Origin: Rhizobium sp. PP-CC-3A-592
GTDB lineage: Bacteria; Pseudomonadota; Alphaproteobacteria; Rhizobiales; Rhizobiaceae
Assembly: GCF_003217095.1 (NCBI RefSeq)
Contig: NZ_QJSR01000009.1
Coordinates: forward strand, 1-64,000
Reading direction: 5' to 3'
Length of the DNA: 64,000 bases
Shown here piece after piece: positions 9,698 to 19,590 of this stretch. Made by a program: the position numbers and the translations under genes. A model generated the notes under the pieces. The model was not told where the DNA came from. It saw only the letters and a list, made by a program, of their open reading frames with translations, and did not search any database. Each line of letters starts with the position of its first letter. Within the stretch, counting starts at the first letter, position 1.

Positions 9698-10065
9698 TCT
9701 GGCTCTGTGTCATCCGTGCTTTGCAAACGCCGTCCGGTTCTAATGGTCGTCTTCCCCCCATTACCTCCGATCACGGCGTTTGCAGAAGAATCGAAGCACC
9801 CTGGGTCTCCACAGTAGACAGCTCTCGTGTTGCAGTGGCGGAAACAATTCACACCGAGCACCGATGTAACTGCTGGGGACAATATCGGAAGGATACGCGC
9901 TATTCGACGGCTCAGAATAACTTCGCAAAGTGATTCCTGCCAGCAGTCAGTCTGGCGGGATGCGATATCCTGAAGCAACATCTATCCCTTTTGTATGTAG
10001 AACAACGATGATGCGGGGTGCAAATGTTAGGAACCGAGGCTTGAAAGTTCCGGCGATTTCGTTTC
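9698..10065. other. gene-free gap with long-arm inverted repeat
   Basis: No ORF in this 368-base stretch looks coding. GCAAACGCCGT (9723-9733) and ACGGCGTTTGC (9773-9783) are perfect 11-base inverted repeats separated by 39 bases, with a C-rich run between. It may be the end of a small decayed mobile element or a transcript-end structure between the convergent genes at 9380 and 10066. Confidence 0.5.
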
Positions 10066-10989
10066 TCAAGCTCGGCGAACACTGCCGTCGGAACGGATTT
10101 CTATTACCGGCAACACAAGCTCAAAATCAGTCGCATCCTTAGCAAAAGCATTCAGCCTTGCCTGCGACAGTGCTAGGCTCATGAGGTGCATGTCTGTTGT
10201 CTGATGCCCGCCTTCGGCGGAAAATCCTGCGTCAATTCCGACACCGCCTCGTTCGGTCAGCAAGTATCTTGCGTGGAAGTCGGCTCCACCGTTCTTCTGC
10301 TTCCAGCAAAAAAATGTGACGGCTAGACCTGCTGGTATCACCCCATTGAAAAGCGCTGCCGCACCTCTCTCAAGTTCGACCGTCGTAGGTTTGTTATCAT
10401 GGTAACGAAAATGAATTTCGCAGGCTGCACCCGGGTTATCCGCTTGAACGAATGCGAGACACGCCCGAAGCGTGTTCTTGTAACGGGCGTTATAGGGATC
10501 AAAAAATGGATCGACGAACAGAATTCGAGCGCTGCAGCGAAGAAAACCACTTAGTGCCACTGCAATGGATTCACTCTCACGCGACACGGCACGATCGTGT
10601 GCTACTGCCATGTGCATCTGTTGCTCGTCGACATCGGCAGCCAACAATACAGCGGCGTTCCCGCCAGGATTTTGCTGCGCTATGATTGCATGGAACGGCG
10701 CACGTTCATGCTCGGTTAGCGCGTTATCAAGCCAGGACTTTTCGGCGTCGTAAGGTCGGCCGAAATCAACGACAGTCGACTTTGCATTTTTCAGCCGCTC
10801 GATAATGCTTGCCATCCGAATATCGGACACGCCGGCCTCTTTCGCAGCCTGTATGACCTTTTTCTCCCATTTGCCCGGCAGCCTCGAAATCAGCCGACCG
10901 CGATCAAAGCCAAATTTTTCAATCAAGTAGAGAAACGTCTGCCAGCTTGAGCCGATTGCCTTTGGCTCGACCGCATATTCGAAAAGCAT
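10066..10989 (-). CDS. phospholipase D-like protein linked to DUF3696 ATPase
   Basis: The protein is 307 aa. Residues about 155-165 read RILFVDPFFDPY, a common PLD-family strand. A single H-x-(R/K)-type motif FHARYLLTERGG near residues 235-247 is followed by DAGFSA. One such motif suggests a homodimeric PLD-type nuclease or an inactive relative; the canonical lysine of HKD is replaced by arginine. The N-terminal 100 residues are helical and may be a recognition domain. The start overlaps the DUF3696 ATPase stop by one base (TGATG), and it is the last gene of the run from hsdR. A role as the nuclease effector of the ATPase is inferred. Confidence 0.65.
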   Translation of the reverse strand: MLFEYAVEPKAIGSSWQTFLYLIEKFGFDRGRLISRLPGKWEKKVIQAAKEAGVSDIRMASIIERLKNAKSTVVDFGRPYDAEKSWLDNALTEHERAPFHAIIAQQNPGGNAAVLLAADVDEQQMHMAVAHDRAVSRESESIAVALSGFLRCSARILFVDPFFDPYNARYKNTLRACLAFVQADNPGAACEIHFRYHDNKPTTVELERGAAALFNGVIPAGLAVTFFCWKQKNGGADFHARYLLTERGGVGIDAGFSAEGGHQTTDMHLMSLALSQARLNAFAKDATDFELVLPVIEIRSDGSVRRA

Positions 10990-12788
10990 CAGAACAGTTC
11001 CTCCGCGCGCTCTTCAAAGAAGCCCCTCGGCCAGCGGTCGATGAAATCTCCCTCGCGGTCAACGCGAAGTGGCCGGAAACGGACGCCCTCATCGGTGCTC
11101 TCGACATAGATCACAGCAAGATCATCCGGCGAGAGGCCTATCATGCCGGGCGGTAATTCATTCTCGCTTGCTTCGCGGATGCGACGCAGGAGTCGCAGCA
11201 TGATATGCTCGCTATGCGTTTCCACGAGCAACGTCTTGCCGGGGCCAAAGATGCTATCGCTTTTCAGAACAGCCTGGATGAACAGATCGCCCAAGCCGAC
11301 CTGAATGGCCGGGTGAACATGCAATTCCGGCTGCTCGATCGCAAGAATGCCCTGATGGTTTCGAAGGCAACCGACGACCACTGGGATCATTTGCGATATG
11401 CCGACACCCACATCGCTCGGTGCGACGATGATGCCTTTTCCGAAATCGCGCAGGGCGATTTCGGAACGTCCGCTCAGTGTCGCGTATAGGTCTTGCAACT
11501 CTCCAAGGTCGTCTTCGGAAAGTCCGCGCTCAAAAAGCTGGTGGAACCGGCTGGGAACCGGAACCTCTTTGAACTGGAACTTCTCAAGGCGATAGCCAGT
11601 CTTCAGCCGTTCTTCTCCTCCAAGCCACGCATTGACCTCTTCGATCAACTTGCCGGAGGGCTCGGTATAGAGCAAGTCCCAGGCCGCAAGGCCCTGTGCC
11701 CAGCGCGATTCATCCGGTGAGAGGCGCGGGCGATACCGCCGGCTTGGGATTTCACGTAGCGGACCGACATAAGTCATCGCGCTGAGATAGTCGCGGACGA
11801 TGCGGATCGGCCCAAGCACAAGTTCGTCCAGCAAAGCGTTCAAGCCAGCCCTGCGGCGGCGTTCAAGTTCGTACTCATTGACCGCAGCGCGCTCCCCTTC
11901 CTCAGTTAGTCGCGGGATCGCTGCACCGGCAACATAGCGCTGACGAATAAGGCTCTGATCAATCTCAACCAGATCAAGGCCGAGCGGTCGATCCAAGTCC
12001 GGCAGCGCGCCCAGGACCGTCTCCACGGCGATCCGGAACTCCACAGTCTCGTTTTCGGTCGCGTCTGCGGAGGTTTCACGAGAGAGTTCCCATATCTCAT
12101 TGCCGATTGGCGTCGAGAATGGATCGCCAAAGTAGCCTTCTTCTGCATCCTCATCCAGTTCACCGAACACTTCCTCGACGAACTCAGCGTCGTCGTCCGG
12201 GATGGTGGTCGCTTGCAGTAGTGGATGCGCAAAATTGAAGGCCGTCAAATGTGCTCGACCTTGCTGTGCTGGCGAGTGAAGCTCCGCGACGGTGGAGCCA
12301 TCGATTTCCACCAACGCCTTTGCTACGAACGGCGCCTGGAGCAACTCACTCCAGCGGACTTCGACGCACAAGGCAACTTCATGGACAACCGCGTACTCCT
12401 CAAGCTCGGTATTCTCGCCGACTAGGTAGCGGATGCCAAGGTTCCTGAAATTTGGGTCGCCAAGGCTTCCGCCGGAGTTCAGCGGCAAGCGCTCGCTGCC
12501 TCGGTCATCTCGCAGGTCAATGCAAACCTTGAGCTTAATAGCGCGATTGAGGTCATGGCCGTGTACAAGCGTGGCAAACCCTCCTAGATCGATCAGTCCG
12601 CCGGCAATCGTTTGGTCTGGGTCCGCGTTGCGGCGCTCAAGGATTTCGCGCAGGTAGTGCAGCGATTGAAGGATCGTGCTTTTGCCAGCGCTGTTCGGGC
12701 CGAACAACAGCGTGATCGGCTTGAGATCGATGACCTGTGCGGCGCCAATCCCCTTGAAGTTTTCGATTTCGATTCTGGAAAGCCTCAT
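10989..12788 (-). CDS. DUF3696 AAA (OLD/SMC-like) ATPase
   Basis: The protein is 599 aa. The N-terminus reads IEIENFKGIG and then Walker A LFGPNSAGKST (GPNSAGKS at 30-37), as in ABC/OLD-type ATPases. Near residue 490 are an ABC-like region and Walker B GILAIEQPELHVHP, followed by LLVETHSEHIMLRLLRR (H-loop). The C-terminus GDFIDRWPRGFFEERAEELF is the DUF3696 signature. There is no Toprim domain as in OLD nucleases. Such ATPases are frequent in anti-phage systems paired with a nuclease. Here it overlaps the GIY-YIG-like gene upstream by four bases and the PLD-like gene downstream by one base. It is probably a cytoplasmic sensor/motor of a three-protein unit. Confidence 0.88.
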   Translation of the reverse strand: MRLSRIEIENFKGIGAAQVIDLKPITLLFGPNSAGKSTILQSLHYLREILERRNADPDQTIAGGLIDLGGFATLVHGHDLNRAIKLKVCIDLRDDRGSERLPLNSGGSLGDPNFRNLGIRYLVGENTELEEYAVVHEVALCVEVRWSELLQAPFVAKALVEIDGSTVAELHSPAQQGRAHLTAFNFAHPLLQATTIPDDDAEFVEEVFGELDEDAEEGYFGDPFSTPIGNEIWELSRETSADATENETVEFRIAVETVLGALPDLDRPLGLDLVEIDQSLIRQRYVAGAAIPRLTEEGERAAVNEYELERRRRAGLNALLDELVLGPIRIVRDYLSAMTYVGPLREIPSRRYRPRLSPDESRWAQGLAAWDLLYTEPSGKLIEEVNAWLGGEERLKTGYRLEKFQFKEVPVPSRFHQLFERGLSEDDLGELQDLYATLSGRSEIALRDFGKGIIVAPSDVGVGISQMIPVVVGCLRNHQGILAIEQPELHVHPAIQVGLGDLFIQAVLKSDSIFGPGKTLLVETHSEHIMLRLLRRIREASENELPPGMIGLSPDDLAVIYVESTDEGVRFRPLRVDREGDFIDRWPRGFFEERAEELF

Positions 12789-13345
12789 GGATCAAACCGC
12801 CCTAAATTTGGAAAGTGTTCAGTGAATGCATTTCGTACCGCATCCCATTGGGCTGCATCGCATTGCTTTTTACTGTGGACCACGTTGAGTACAGGATAGC
12901 CCGCCGCCACCAGCGCATCCCGCAGCCGTTTTTCGAGGGCAGCCATCTTGTCCCGCACCGGCATGTGCAGCAACATCTGATCGGCACGGAGCTGCTCTTT
13001 GCTCATTCCGATTTCCGGAAAGATCGGACCGTATGAGCTCAGGTCGAACTGATCGCAGTTCTCGGGCTCTACCCCAGCCTCAGTCAGCAGCCTTCTCAGG
13101 CTGTTGGCGGCTTTGGAGAACCCAAGGTGCTGGCCCATGCGGGTGTAGGGAGCAGTGGCGCGGGGGCTGCTGCTGTCGCCGGTGCGGCCCACATAGAGCC
13201 GCTCCCCAATAGGGGTCTGGACCCGCCAGACATAGAGCCAGAACCCTCGCTGGAGCATTGGGCCGGGAAGCGTCAGGCGGTGCAGGCTGGCCGTCGCGGT
13301 GGCCCCGCTAGTGGGCCGGTCGTCCGGGAGGGGCTGGGTCGTCAT
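12785..13345 (-). CDS. GIY-YIG-like nuclease-fold protein
   Basis: The protein is 186 aa. Residues 35-75 show the core FWLYVW ... RLYVGRTGDSSSPRA ... GQHLG, a degenerate GIY-YIG pattern (WLYVW/LYVGRTG with the following Arg near 62). The remainder is helical, with LEKRLRDALVAAGYPVLNVVHSKKQ. The canonical 'GIY' is 'LYV', so catalysis is not assured. It begins nine bases after hsdS stops and overlaps the DUF3696 ATPase by four bases, bridging the restriction system and the ATPase/PLD pair. Confidence 0.65.
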   Translation of the reverse strand: MTTQPLPDDRPTSGATATASLHRLTLPGPMLQRGFWLYVWRVQTPIGERLYVGRTGDSSSPRATAPYTRMGQHLGFSKAANSLRRLLTEAGVEPENCDQFDLSSYGPIFPEIGMSKEQLRADQMLLHMPVRDKMAALEKRLRDALVAAGYPVLNVVHSKKQCDAAQWDAVRNAFTEHFPNLGRFDP

Positions 13346-13354
13346 GCCATGGTC

Positions 13355-14536
13355 CTACAGGTCACCGGCAAAGGCGCGTTGGGAGAGGGCAGCAAAGAGG
13401 TCACTTGCCATAACCTTCTGATCCAGTAGCCGATTGTTTGCCGCGACGTGCTTTTCAAAGGTCTTTCCAAACCTTGCCTGGTCATGAGGGTCCGGCCTGA
13501 GGAATTCTATCTTCTGGAACTCCCCTTTGCTTATCATCCCCTTCATTGAGTTCGTCGATGACCTCAAGACCAGTTGTTTTCCGATCAGGAACTGCACGTA
13601 AAGAAAATAGGCATTCACGTCGGGATTGGGGATGATCGCATTTATCTGTTGGTTAAACGCCACCGGACGGTTTGCAATTGCAGCCCGACCAATACTCGAC
13701 GGACTTCCCGCTATGCACGTTACAAGAATTGAACCTTTGGGGACAATCCTGCCAAGTGAGCGCCCTTTGTCGGAAAGCCCTTCGACCGCTCGGGTCAGAA
13801 AGTGCTCGTTTGTGTTGACGTTGTCGGACTTGATCCACTCGATGGCGTCGCCGAAGTTTGCCGGATCAGAACGTGGCGGTGTGTTACCGGTAACGATTCT
13901 GCCAAATTTTCCCAGCGGTTGAATGGGCAACTTCTTGGGGTTTGTAAGGGGGTCACCAAACATCTCCAGGAACAATGACCGGAGGAAGTCATCCGCCAGA
14001 GTCACGGCCTGTTCGCGTTTGCGACGGACGGTATCGGCCTTATCCAGAATCGCTGCGATCCGGCATTGTTGGTCGAAGCCGTAGGCCGGAAGCTTAATCT
14101 CTTTGAATCGGTTGACATCAAGATTGGAAATGTTCGTGGTCTGCCGCCCCATGTTCCGGATCATGTGTTGCGTCGCAGGGCTGTTGAGCCAGTGATACAG
14201 GAAGCGAGGATGCGTCCGGGGTTTCGGTCGAACAATTGCTATGAACCCCCCGGCGGTGGCCCGATATGGTAGTTCCGGAACGAAGGAGCACTTCCCAACC
14301 AGCTCCCAGCTGTTAGCACTGGAAATGAGAATATCGCCCGCCCTAAGCAGCTTTTGCTCTTGCCGGACAAGGCGGCTCGGCACCGCGATGAGATCGCGTT
14401 GGTCGAGATCAGCCTGAATGTTCTTCGTCCGCATACAAACGATAGCATCTGAATCACTGATGTCGATGAGTTCGTGGGGCTTGAATGTAATGCCTCGTAT
14501 AAAATCCGACGCATCCGCAACGGTGATCATGTTCAT
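13355..14536 (-). CDS. hsdS: type I restriction-modification specificity subunit HsdS
   Basis: The protein is 393 aa and has two target-recognition domains, each followed by a helical spacer. The first TRD (about 1-165) ends in the conserved helix start [22 protein letters not shown]. The second (about 205-370) ends in [21 protein letters not shown]. It sets the bipartite DNA target and holds two HsdM subunits. It overlaps hsdM by four bases (14533-14536). The final helix [12 protein letters not shown] is typical of HsdS. The target sequence cannot be predicted from reading. Confidence 0.93.
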   Translation of the reverse strand: MNMITVADASDFIRGITFKPHELIDISDSDAIVCMRTKNIQADLDQRDLIAVPSRLVRQEQKLLRAGDILISSANSWELVGKCSFVPELPYRATAGGFIAIVRPKPRTHPRFLYHWLNSPATQHMIRNMGRQTTNISNLDVNRFKEIKLPAYGFDQQCRIAAILDKADTVRRKREQAVTLADDFLRSLFLEMFGDPLTNPKKLPIQPLGKFGRIVTGNTPPRSDPANFGDAIEWIKSDNVNTNEHFLTRAVEGLSDKGRSLGRIVPKGSILVTCIAGSPSSIGRAAIANRPVAFNQQINAIIPNPDVNAYFLYVQFLIGKQLVLRSSTNSMKGMISKGEFQKIEFLRPDPHDQARFGKTFEKHVAANNRLLDQKVMASDLFAALSQRAFAGDL

Positions 14537-16059
14537 CCGAGCAGTCCTTCAAGTTCTGCCAGATCAACGCTGATTTCCTCGTTCAGTAACTTCATCCGTT
14601 GCAAAATCTCAGCGGGAGCATCTCCCTTTACAACCACATAGTCCCGCTTCTTGTATCGAGTCAGCGACAGGTCGTAGTTCGAATCCCTGATCTCCTGAGC
14701 CGACACGAAGAAGGCCTTCTGCGACCGGTCGGTGTCGCGGCCCGCATCCTTGCTCAGCCATGCGGCGAGACATCCGGGCAGGTCGTCCTTGTCAGGCGTG
14801 GCATCCCGCTTGTCGTCAAGCGTGTAGCCATCGGCTTCGACATCATAGAAAAAAACGTCATCCGTCCGACCACCCTTGGTGAACATCAAAATCCCGGTGC
14901 TGACACCAGCATAGGGTTTAAAGACGCCCGAGGGCAGCGAGATCACCGCCTCCAACTGGTTGTGGTCCAACAGCAACTTCCGTAGGGCAACGTGGGCTGT
15001 CGAAGAGCCAAACAGAACACCGTCTGGCACGATGGTTGCCGAGCGCCCACCGGATTTAAGCATGCGCAAAATGAGCACGAGGAAAAGCAGTTCTGTTTTC
15101 TTCGTCTTCACCTGACGCAAGAGCGAGGCGTGGACATCCTCAAAATCGAGCTGCCCCTTGAACGGCGGGTTCGCCAAGATGACGTCGAAGCTTTCCGCCG
15201 CAGTCTTCGGAAACTTGTCGGTGAAGCCTGCACTGAGGGTGTCCTGATAGTGGATATCGGGATCATCGACGCCATGCAGCATCAGGTTCATGGCCGCAAT
15301 GCGCAGCATCGTCGCGTCGAAGTCGAACCCGTGGAACATGCCGCTGCGAATATGCTCGCGATGCGTTTCCAGCAGATCGCCGGTGTAGGTCCTTTCCGTC
15401 TTGCCCGTCTCGGGATCGGTCTCTTCCAGAACGCCCTCGGGCGAGGTGTAGGTTTCGAGGAGATACTGCATCGCCTGGACAAGGAAGCCGCCGGTGCCGC
15501 ACGAGGGATCGCCGATCACGTCGGTGGGTTTGGGTTCCAGCATATCGACCATCAGCCGGATGATGTGGCGCGGCGTGCGGAACTGGCCGTTGATGCCGGC
15601 GGTCGTCAGCTTGCTCAACAGGTACTCATAGAGATCGCCCTTGGCGTCCCCTTCAGTCAGCGGCAGTTGATCGATCATGTTAACTGCCTTCACCAGAAGG
15701 CTTGGCTTCTGGATCATCAGTTGCGCGTCCTTCATGAACTCCGCGAAGGCAGTGCCACTCGTCGATGATTTCCTGAAATGCGGGAACACCCTGTCACGCA
15801 CCAATGGCAGCATGGCGTCGGCACCCAGGTGCCGGAATTGCGACCAGCGCAGGCTCTGCTCCTCGTCCGAGAACCGCTTCTGAAACGACTTGCCGGTCCG
15901 CTTCAAGCGGTTCTCGTCGCGCGTTTCGTTGACGTCGAGCAGGCGCGCAAACATGAGGAACGTGATTTGCTCGATCACTGTCAACGGGTTGGTAATGCCG
16001 CCTTGCCAGAACTCGGTCCAGAGGGCGTCCACCCTGCGCTTCAGGTCTCCGGTAATCAT
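14533..16059 (-). CDS. hsdM: type I restriction-modification methyltransferase HsdM
   Basis: The protein is 508 aa. It has an N-terminal helical HsdM_N domain, the AdoMet motif [10 protein letters not shown] at 184-192 and the amino-methyltransferase motif NPPF near residue 300. Together they specify N6-adenine methylation. The C-terminal region (about 440-508) is coiled-coil-like and binds HsdS. It starts directly after the hsdR stop (TAAATG), so hsdR-hsdM-hsdS are coupled in one transcript. Length and motifs are typical, with nothing missing. Confidence 0.96.
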   Translation of the reverse strand: MITGDLKRRVDALWTEFWQGGITNPLTVIEQITFLMFARLLDVNETRDENRLKRTGKSFQKRFSDEEQSLRWSQFRHLGADAMLPLVRDRVFPHFRKSSTSGTAFAEFMKDAQLMIQKPSLLVKAVNMIDQLPLTEGDAKGDLYEYLLSKLTTAGINGQFRTPRHIIRLMVDMLEPKPTDVIGDPSCGTGGFLVQAMQYLLETYTSPEGVLEETDPETGKTERTYTGDLLETHREHIRSGMFHGFDFDATMLRIAAMNLMLHGVDDPDIHYQDTLSAGFTDKFPKTAAESFDVILANPPFKGQLDFEDVHASLLRQVKTKKTELLFLVLILRMLKSGGRSATIVPDGVLFGSSTAHVALRKLLLDHNQLEAVISLPSGVFKPYAGVSTGILMFTKGGRTDDVFFYDVEADGYTLDDKRDATPDKDDLPGCLAAWLSKDAGRDTDRSQKAFFVSAQEIRDSNYDLSLTRYKKRDYVVVKGDAPAEILQRMKLLNEEISVDLAELEGLLG

Positions 16060-19000
16060 TTAGTCTTTCGTCCTTTCAGGAGAGTCTTTTGTTGCCGCAC
16101 TGGCCGCTGGGGGCGGCGCGAACACAGTCAGGATTGTAAGGAGATCGTCGATCTCCTCTGCCTTTTCGAAGACGCCATCCAGGCCGTCCGCGTCTACAAC
16201 TGTGAATGGCTGCTCGTAGAGGCGGTCCACAGTTACAGACCCATAGCGGGCGATGTGGTTCTGAAGCAACCCGAGGAAACGCGTTTGCTTCGCCGTGAGG
16301 CTCGGATGTCGGCGTGCGAATTCGGCGAACCGGACGGCAACCGCTTCTGGGTCCAGCCCGACGATTGACCGGATCGCGAATTCAAGCGGAACCGCCGTGT
16401 CGGCAAAGAACTCTTCGAGCACGTCACGGCTCGCGTTCGGGCTTTGTATCAGAATGAGCGAAACAAGAGCTTGGATATCGGCTTCAGAAACGGCCTCACC
16501 CGCGTGAATTTTTCTGAGAGTGGGGTTGGTATCGAAGTGCCGCTTCAGTTCTGCCTCAACGATCTGCTGGTACGCTTTCATGTCGACTGTCTTGAGGCTC
16601 GTCGCCCGCCTATTTGTCAGGAAGCTAGCGGCATCTTCCGTCACGTCTATGATCTTGGCCGGCAGCGGCGTGGCACCCTGGCGTTCTCGGTGATGCATGA
16701 TGTCTCGGAGCGGCTTTCGCACCAATTCAAGATCAGCGACGGTCACACCATCCCAGAATTTATCGGACTTAACCAGCTTGATGATTTCAGCCTTTTCCCG
16801 CACAGGGTTAAGGTGCATCTGGAGTGCAGAGAGCCGAGCAAGCAGATCAATCTTTAGGTCGGCGACATCAGCGGAATTACGCAACACTGCGATCTGAGCC
16901 CGCGCCATCAACAAATCCAGCGCATAGGCATCGCTCAAACCGCGAACGTTTCGCCATTGCATAAGGGGTGCGATAATCTGCCGTAGCATTGCAACGGTAG
17001 CGGGCGCGAAGGCTCTGAGTGTTGCCGGAACTGCTACAGCGCGCTTCTCGCGCCACTTCTCGCGAACCGAGACGGACTCCTCGGGTAGCGCCTCGATGTC
17101 CTTCGCGATGAGCTCTATCACTTCGTCGAAGATCGCCACTTCGCTGACGCGAAGCGCCGTCTCGGCGAGCAAGACACGTTCTTCAAAAACCTTTTGAAGC
17201 AATGGTTTCGACTGGGTTGGTTCGGCTGGTCGATAGCCCATTTCAAACCGTTCGAAATTCCCCCAGTGATCAAATATCCGAAAGATTTTTTTGTCCTTGC
17301 CGGGGCCGAACAGATCGGGCCTCAGGCGCGTTCCGCGACCGATCATCTGCCAGAACTTGACAGGCGAACGGACTGGTCTGGCGAAAACGAGATTCAGGAT
17401 TTCTGGAATGTCGATGCCGGTATCGAGCATATCGACTGAGATTGCGATCGTTAGCTCGGAGTTTGCCCCGTCACCCTTGAAATCGTCGATAAGCTGCTCT
17501 GCGCGCGGATCGTAGTTGTCGATGACCTGGCAGAAGCGCCCGCCGTACTGTGGATACATCTCGTCGAACATCTGCCGCATGAGCACAGCATGTTGGTGGT
17601 TGCGCGCGAAGATAATGCTCTTACCTGGAAGCTGCCCGGTGGCCTCACGCAGCCCGTTCTCCATGAGGTTCCTCAGGATCGCGCGGTTGGTGTCTTTGTT
17701 GTAGATAATTTTGTCGATCTGCTCAGCTGTGAAATCGTACTGCGCCGGGTCCTCGCCCTGTTCTTCAAGCTCCTGAATCTGCTCTTTTGTAAGAATGTCG
17801 AGCCTGATTCCCTCTCGCAGGAACTGAGTCGTATGCTCGAAGACTTCAAACGGCGTCAGGAACCCGTCCTGGACTGCCTGTTCGAGATCGTAATTAGCTG
17901 TCGGCAGCTGCCCTTCGCACCCGAAAAGGCTGAACGTGTTCCGTGACACAAAATCAATCGGCGTCGCAGTCAAGCCGATCTGCAGGCAGTCGAAGTAATG
18001 AAACATGTCGCCATAGACATTGTAGATGCTTCGATGCGACTCGTCGGCAATGATCAAATCGAAGAACCCAACATCGAAGGATTGGTAGACCTTCTGCATG
18101 GCAGGATAGGTCGCGAGGAATATGCGCTCGCTCGCCGATTGATTCACGCGAGAGTTGACGATGCGAATGGGCTCAGACAGGAAATCGGCGAAAGCATTTT
18201 TTGCCTGTTTGCGAAGTTCACGACGATCGCAAAGAAACAAGACGCGCTTGACCCAGCCAGCGTTAATGAGCAATTCCGCTAGGGCGATCGCAACCCGGGT
18301 TTTGCCAGTGCCGGTTGCCTGAACGACGAGCGCTTTGCGATGGCTATCTGAAAACCTCTCGGAGACGCGTTTGATCGCCTCGATCTGATAAAGGCGATTG
18401 ACGACGGCTGCATTTGGTTCAAGCGAGTTGAGCGGCTTCCGGCCTTTCCGTTGAAAATTCACGAGGTACTGCAGGCTGTCCTTCGAATAGTAGCCAAACA
18501 CCTTCCTCGGCGGATAACCTAGAACGTCGTCCCACATCCAAATGTCGTAGCCATTGGTGTAGAAAATTACCGGGCGCTGTCCGTGCATCTTTTCGAGGCC
18601 GTCGGCATACAGTTTCGCCTGCTGCCTTCCTCGCTCCGGGTCCACGGCGGTCTTCTTGGCCTCTATGACCGCCAGCGGGTTCCCGTTGTCGTCCCAGAGA
18701 ACGTAGTCGGCATAGCCGAGGCCCGACGCAGTGGGTTGATGTTTGACTTCAACCTCTTTACCAACCTCCGCCGTACTGGCGTTCCCAAGGCCAACATTCC
18801 AGTTGGCCGTTGCAAGCAAGCTGTCAATGATACGGGCACGGGTTGTTGCCTCACTGAACGCCAGCAGGTTGGCCGTTGCCGCGCCGGATGACGCGAGCGA
18901 CTGAATCTCTTCAATCTTCTTTTCCGCGGTCGCCGCGGCTTCACGAGCGGCGTCCAGTTCGCGGAGAAGCGCTTCCATTTGTGCTTCTTGCGCGGCAAGC

Positions 19001-19476
19001 TTTTCCAGCACCTGACGTTTTTCGCGCTTTAGCTGACCTTTGCTTTCATCAACAGATTCCGCGACAGGTTGGACAAAAGCAGGGATCGAAGCTGCATCCC
19101 CGTGACCAAACTGAACAAAAAGCCACCGGCCCAAGTCGAACGCTTCTTGAAGCAGCCAGAGAGCACTTCGAACAGTTGCGGTCTCACCGTGCGCGGCCTT
19201 GTTACCGTGAATTCGAAGGGCATGGAGCTTGTCGAGAACCACTTTCGGCGTAATGGCAACAAAAGACTGATTGGTCAGCAGATCAACGAAGGTCGGCCGC
19301 TCGGGCTTGGGCAAGCCCAATTCATGATAGATGTTCTTGGTAAGGTTCTCGGCAAAAAGCCGCAGCTTTACGAGCGCGCTTACGGGGTCGTCGTGCGCGT
19401 ACGCCTCCGCAAAGCCGCCAAGCGACGCGAGCTCCGGCCAAGCTCCGCGAAGAATTTCGAAGTTGCGAGATTTCAT
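16060..19476 (-). CDS. hsdR: type I restriction endonuclease/translocase HsdR
   Basis: The protein is 1138 aa. The N-terminal ~130 residues resemble DUF4145 (ALRIHGNKAAHGE), then a coiled-coil (150-205). The HsdR nuclease core has YADYVLW ... LAVIEAKK near 255-275 (D...E-x-K). An SF2 helicase follows, with Walker A ATGTGKT near 390, DESH near 480 and the motif VI region QMIGRGTRLRPD near 720. The C-terminal helical domain links to the methyltransferase. The start has GGAGG seven bases upstream. It cleaves and translocates unmodified DNA with HsdM and HsdS. It is the first gene of the restriction run, 114 bases after the WYL regulator gene on the same strand. Confidence 0.96.
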   Translation of the reverse strand: MKSRNFEILRGAWPELASLGGFAEAYAHDDPVSALVKLRLFAENLTKNIYHELGLPKPERPTFVDLLTNQSFVAITPKVVLDKLHALRIHGNKAAHGETATVRSALWLLQEAFDLGRWLFVQFGHGDAASIPAFVQPVAESVDESKGQLKREKRQVLEKLAAQEAQMEALLRELDAAREAAATAEKKIEEIQSLASSGAATANLLAFSEATTRARIIDSLLATANWNVGLGNASTAEVGKEVEVKHQPTASGLGYADYVLWDDNGNPLAVIEAKKTAVDPERGRQQAKLYADGLEKMHGQRPVIFYTNGYDIWMWDDVLGYPPRKVFGYYSKDSLQYLVNFQRKGRKPLNSLEPNAAVVNRLYQIEAIKRVSERFSDSHRKALVVQATGTGKTRVAIALAELLINAGWVKRVLFLCDRRELRKQAKNAFADFLSEPIRIVNSRVNQSASERIFLATYPAMQKVYQSFDVGFFDLIIADESHRSIYNVYGDMFHYFDCLQIGLTATPIDFVSRNTFSLFGCEGQLPTANYDLEQAVQDGFLTPFEVFEHTTQFLREGIRLDILTKEQIQELEEQGEDPAQYDFTAEQIDKIIYNKDTNRAILRNLMENGLREATGQLPGKSIIFARNHQHAVLMRQMFDEMYPQYGGRFCQVIDNYDPRAEQLIDDFKGDGANSELTIAISVDMLDTGIDIPEILNLVFARPVRSPVKFWQMIGRGTRLRPDLFGPGKDKKIFRIFDHWGNFERFEMGYRPAEPTQSKPLLQKVFEERVLLAETALRVSEVAIFDEVIELIAKDIEALPEESVSVREKWREKRAVAVPATLRAFAPATVAMLRQIIAPLMQWRNVRGLSDAYALDLLMARAQIAVLRNSADVADLKIDLLARLSALQMHLNPVREKAEIIKLVKSDKFWDGVTVADLELVRKPLRDIMHHRERQGATPLPAKIIDVTEDAASFLTNRRATSLKTVDMKAYQQIVEAELKRHFDTNPTLRKIHAGEAVSEADIQALVSLILIQSPNASRDVLEEFFADTAVPLEFAIRSIVGLDPEAVAVRFAEFARRHPSLTAKQTRFLGLLQNHIARYGSVTVDRLYEQPFTVVDADGLDGVFEKAEEIDDLLTILTVFAPPPAASAATKDSPERTKD

Positions 19477-19590
19477 GGGAAAGCCTCCGATGGTGCGGAT
19501 AAAACTGCTTCTTGAACTGCACTAAGTCTCGCAGCTTCGTTTCCTTCGAAAGCCAAATGAAAGCCGTTCGCCAAGCCTTTGATACTGTTT

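Noticed and set aside
9658-9981. A 107-codon minus-strand ORF in the gap after the small basic protein
   Set aside because: It spans the inverted repeat, lacks a ribosome binding site and has unprotein-like composition.
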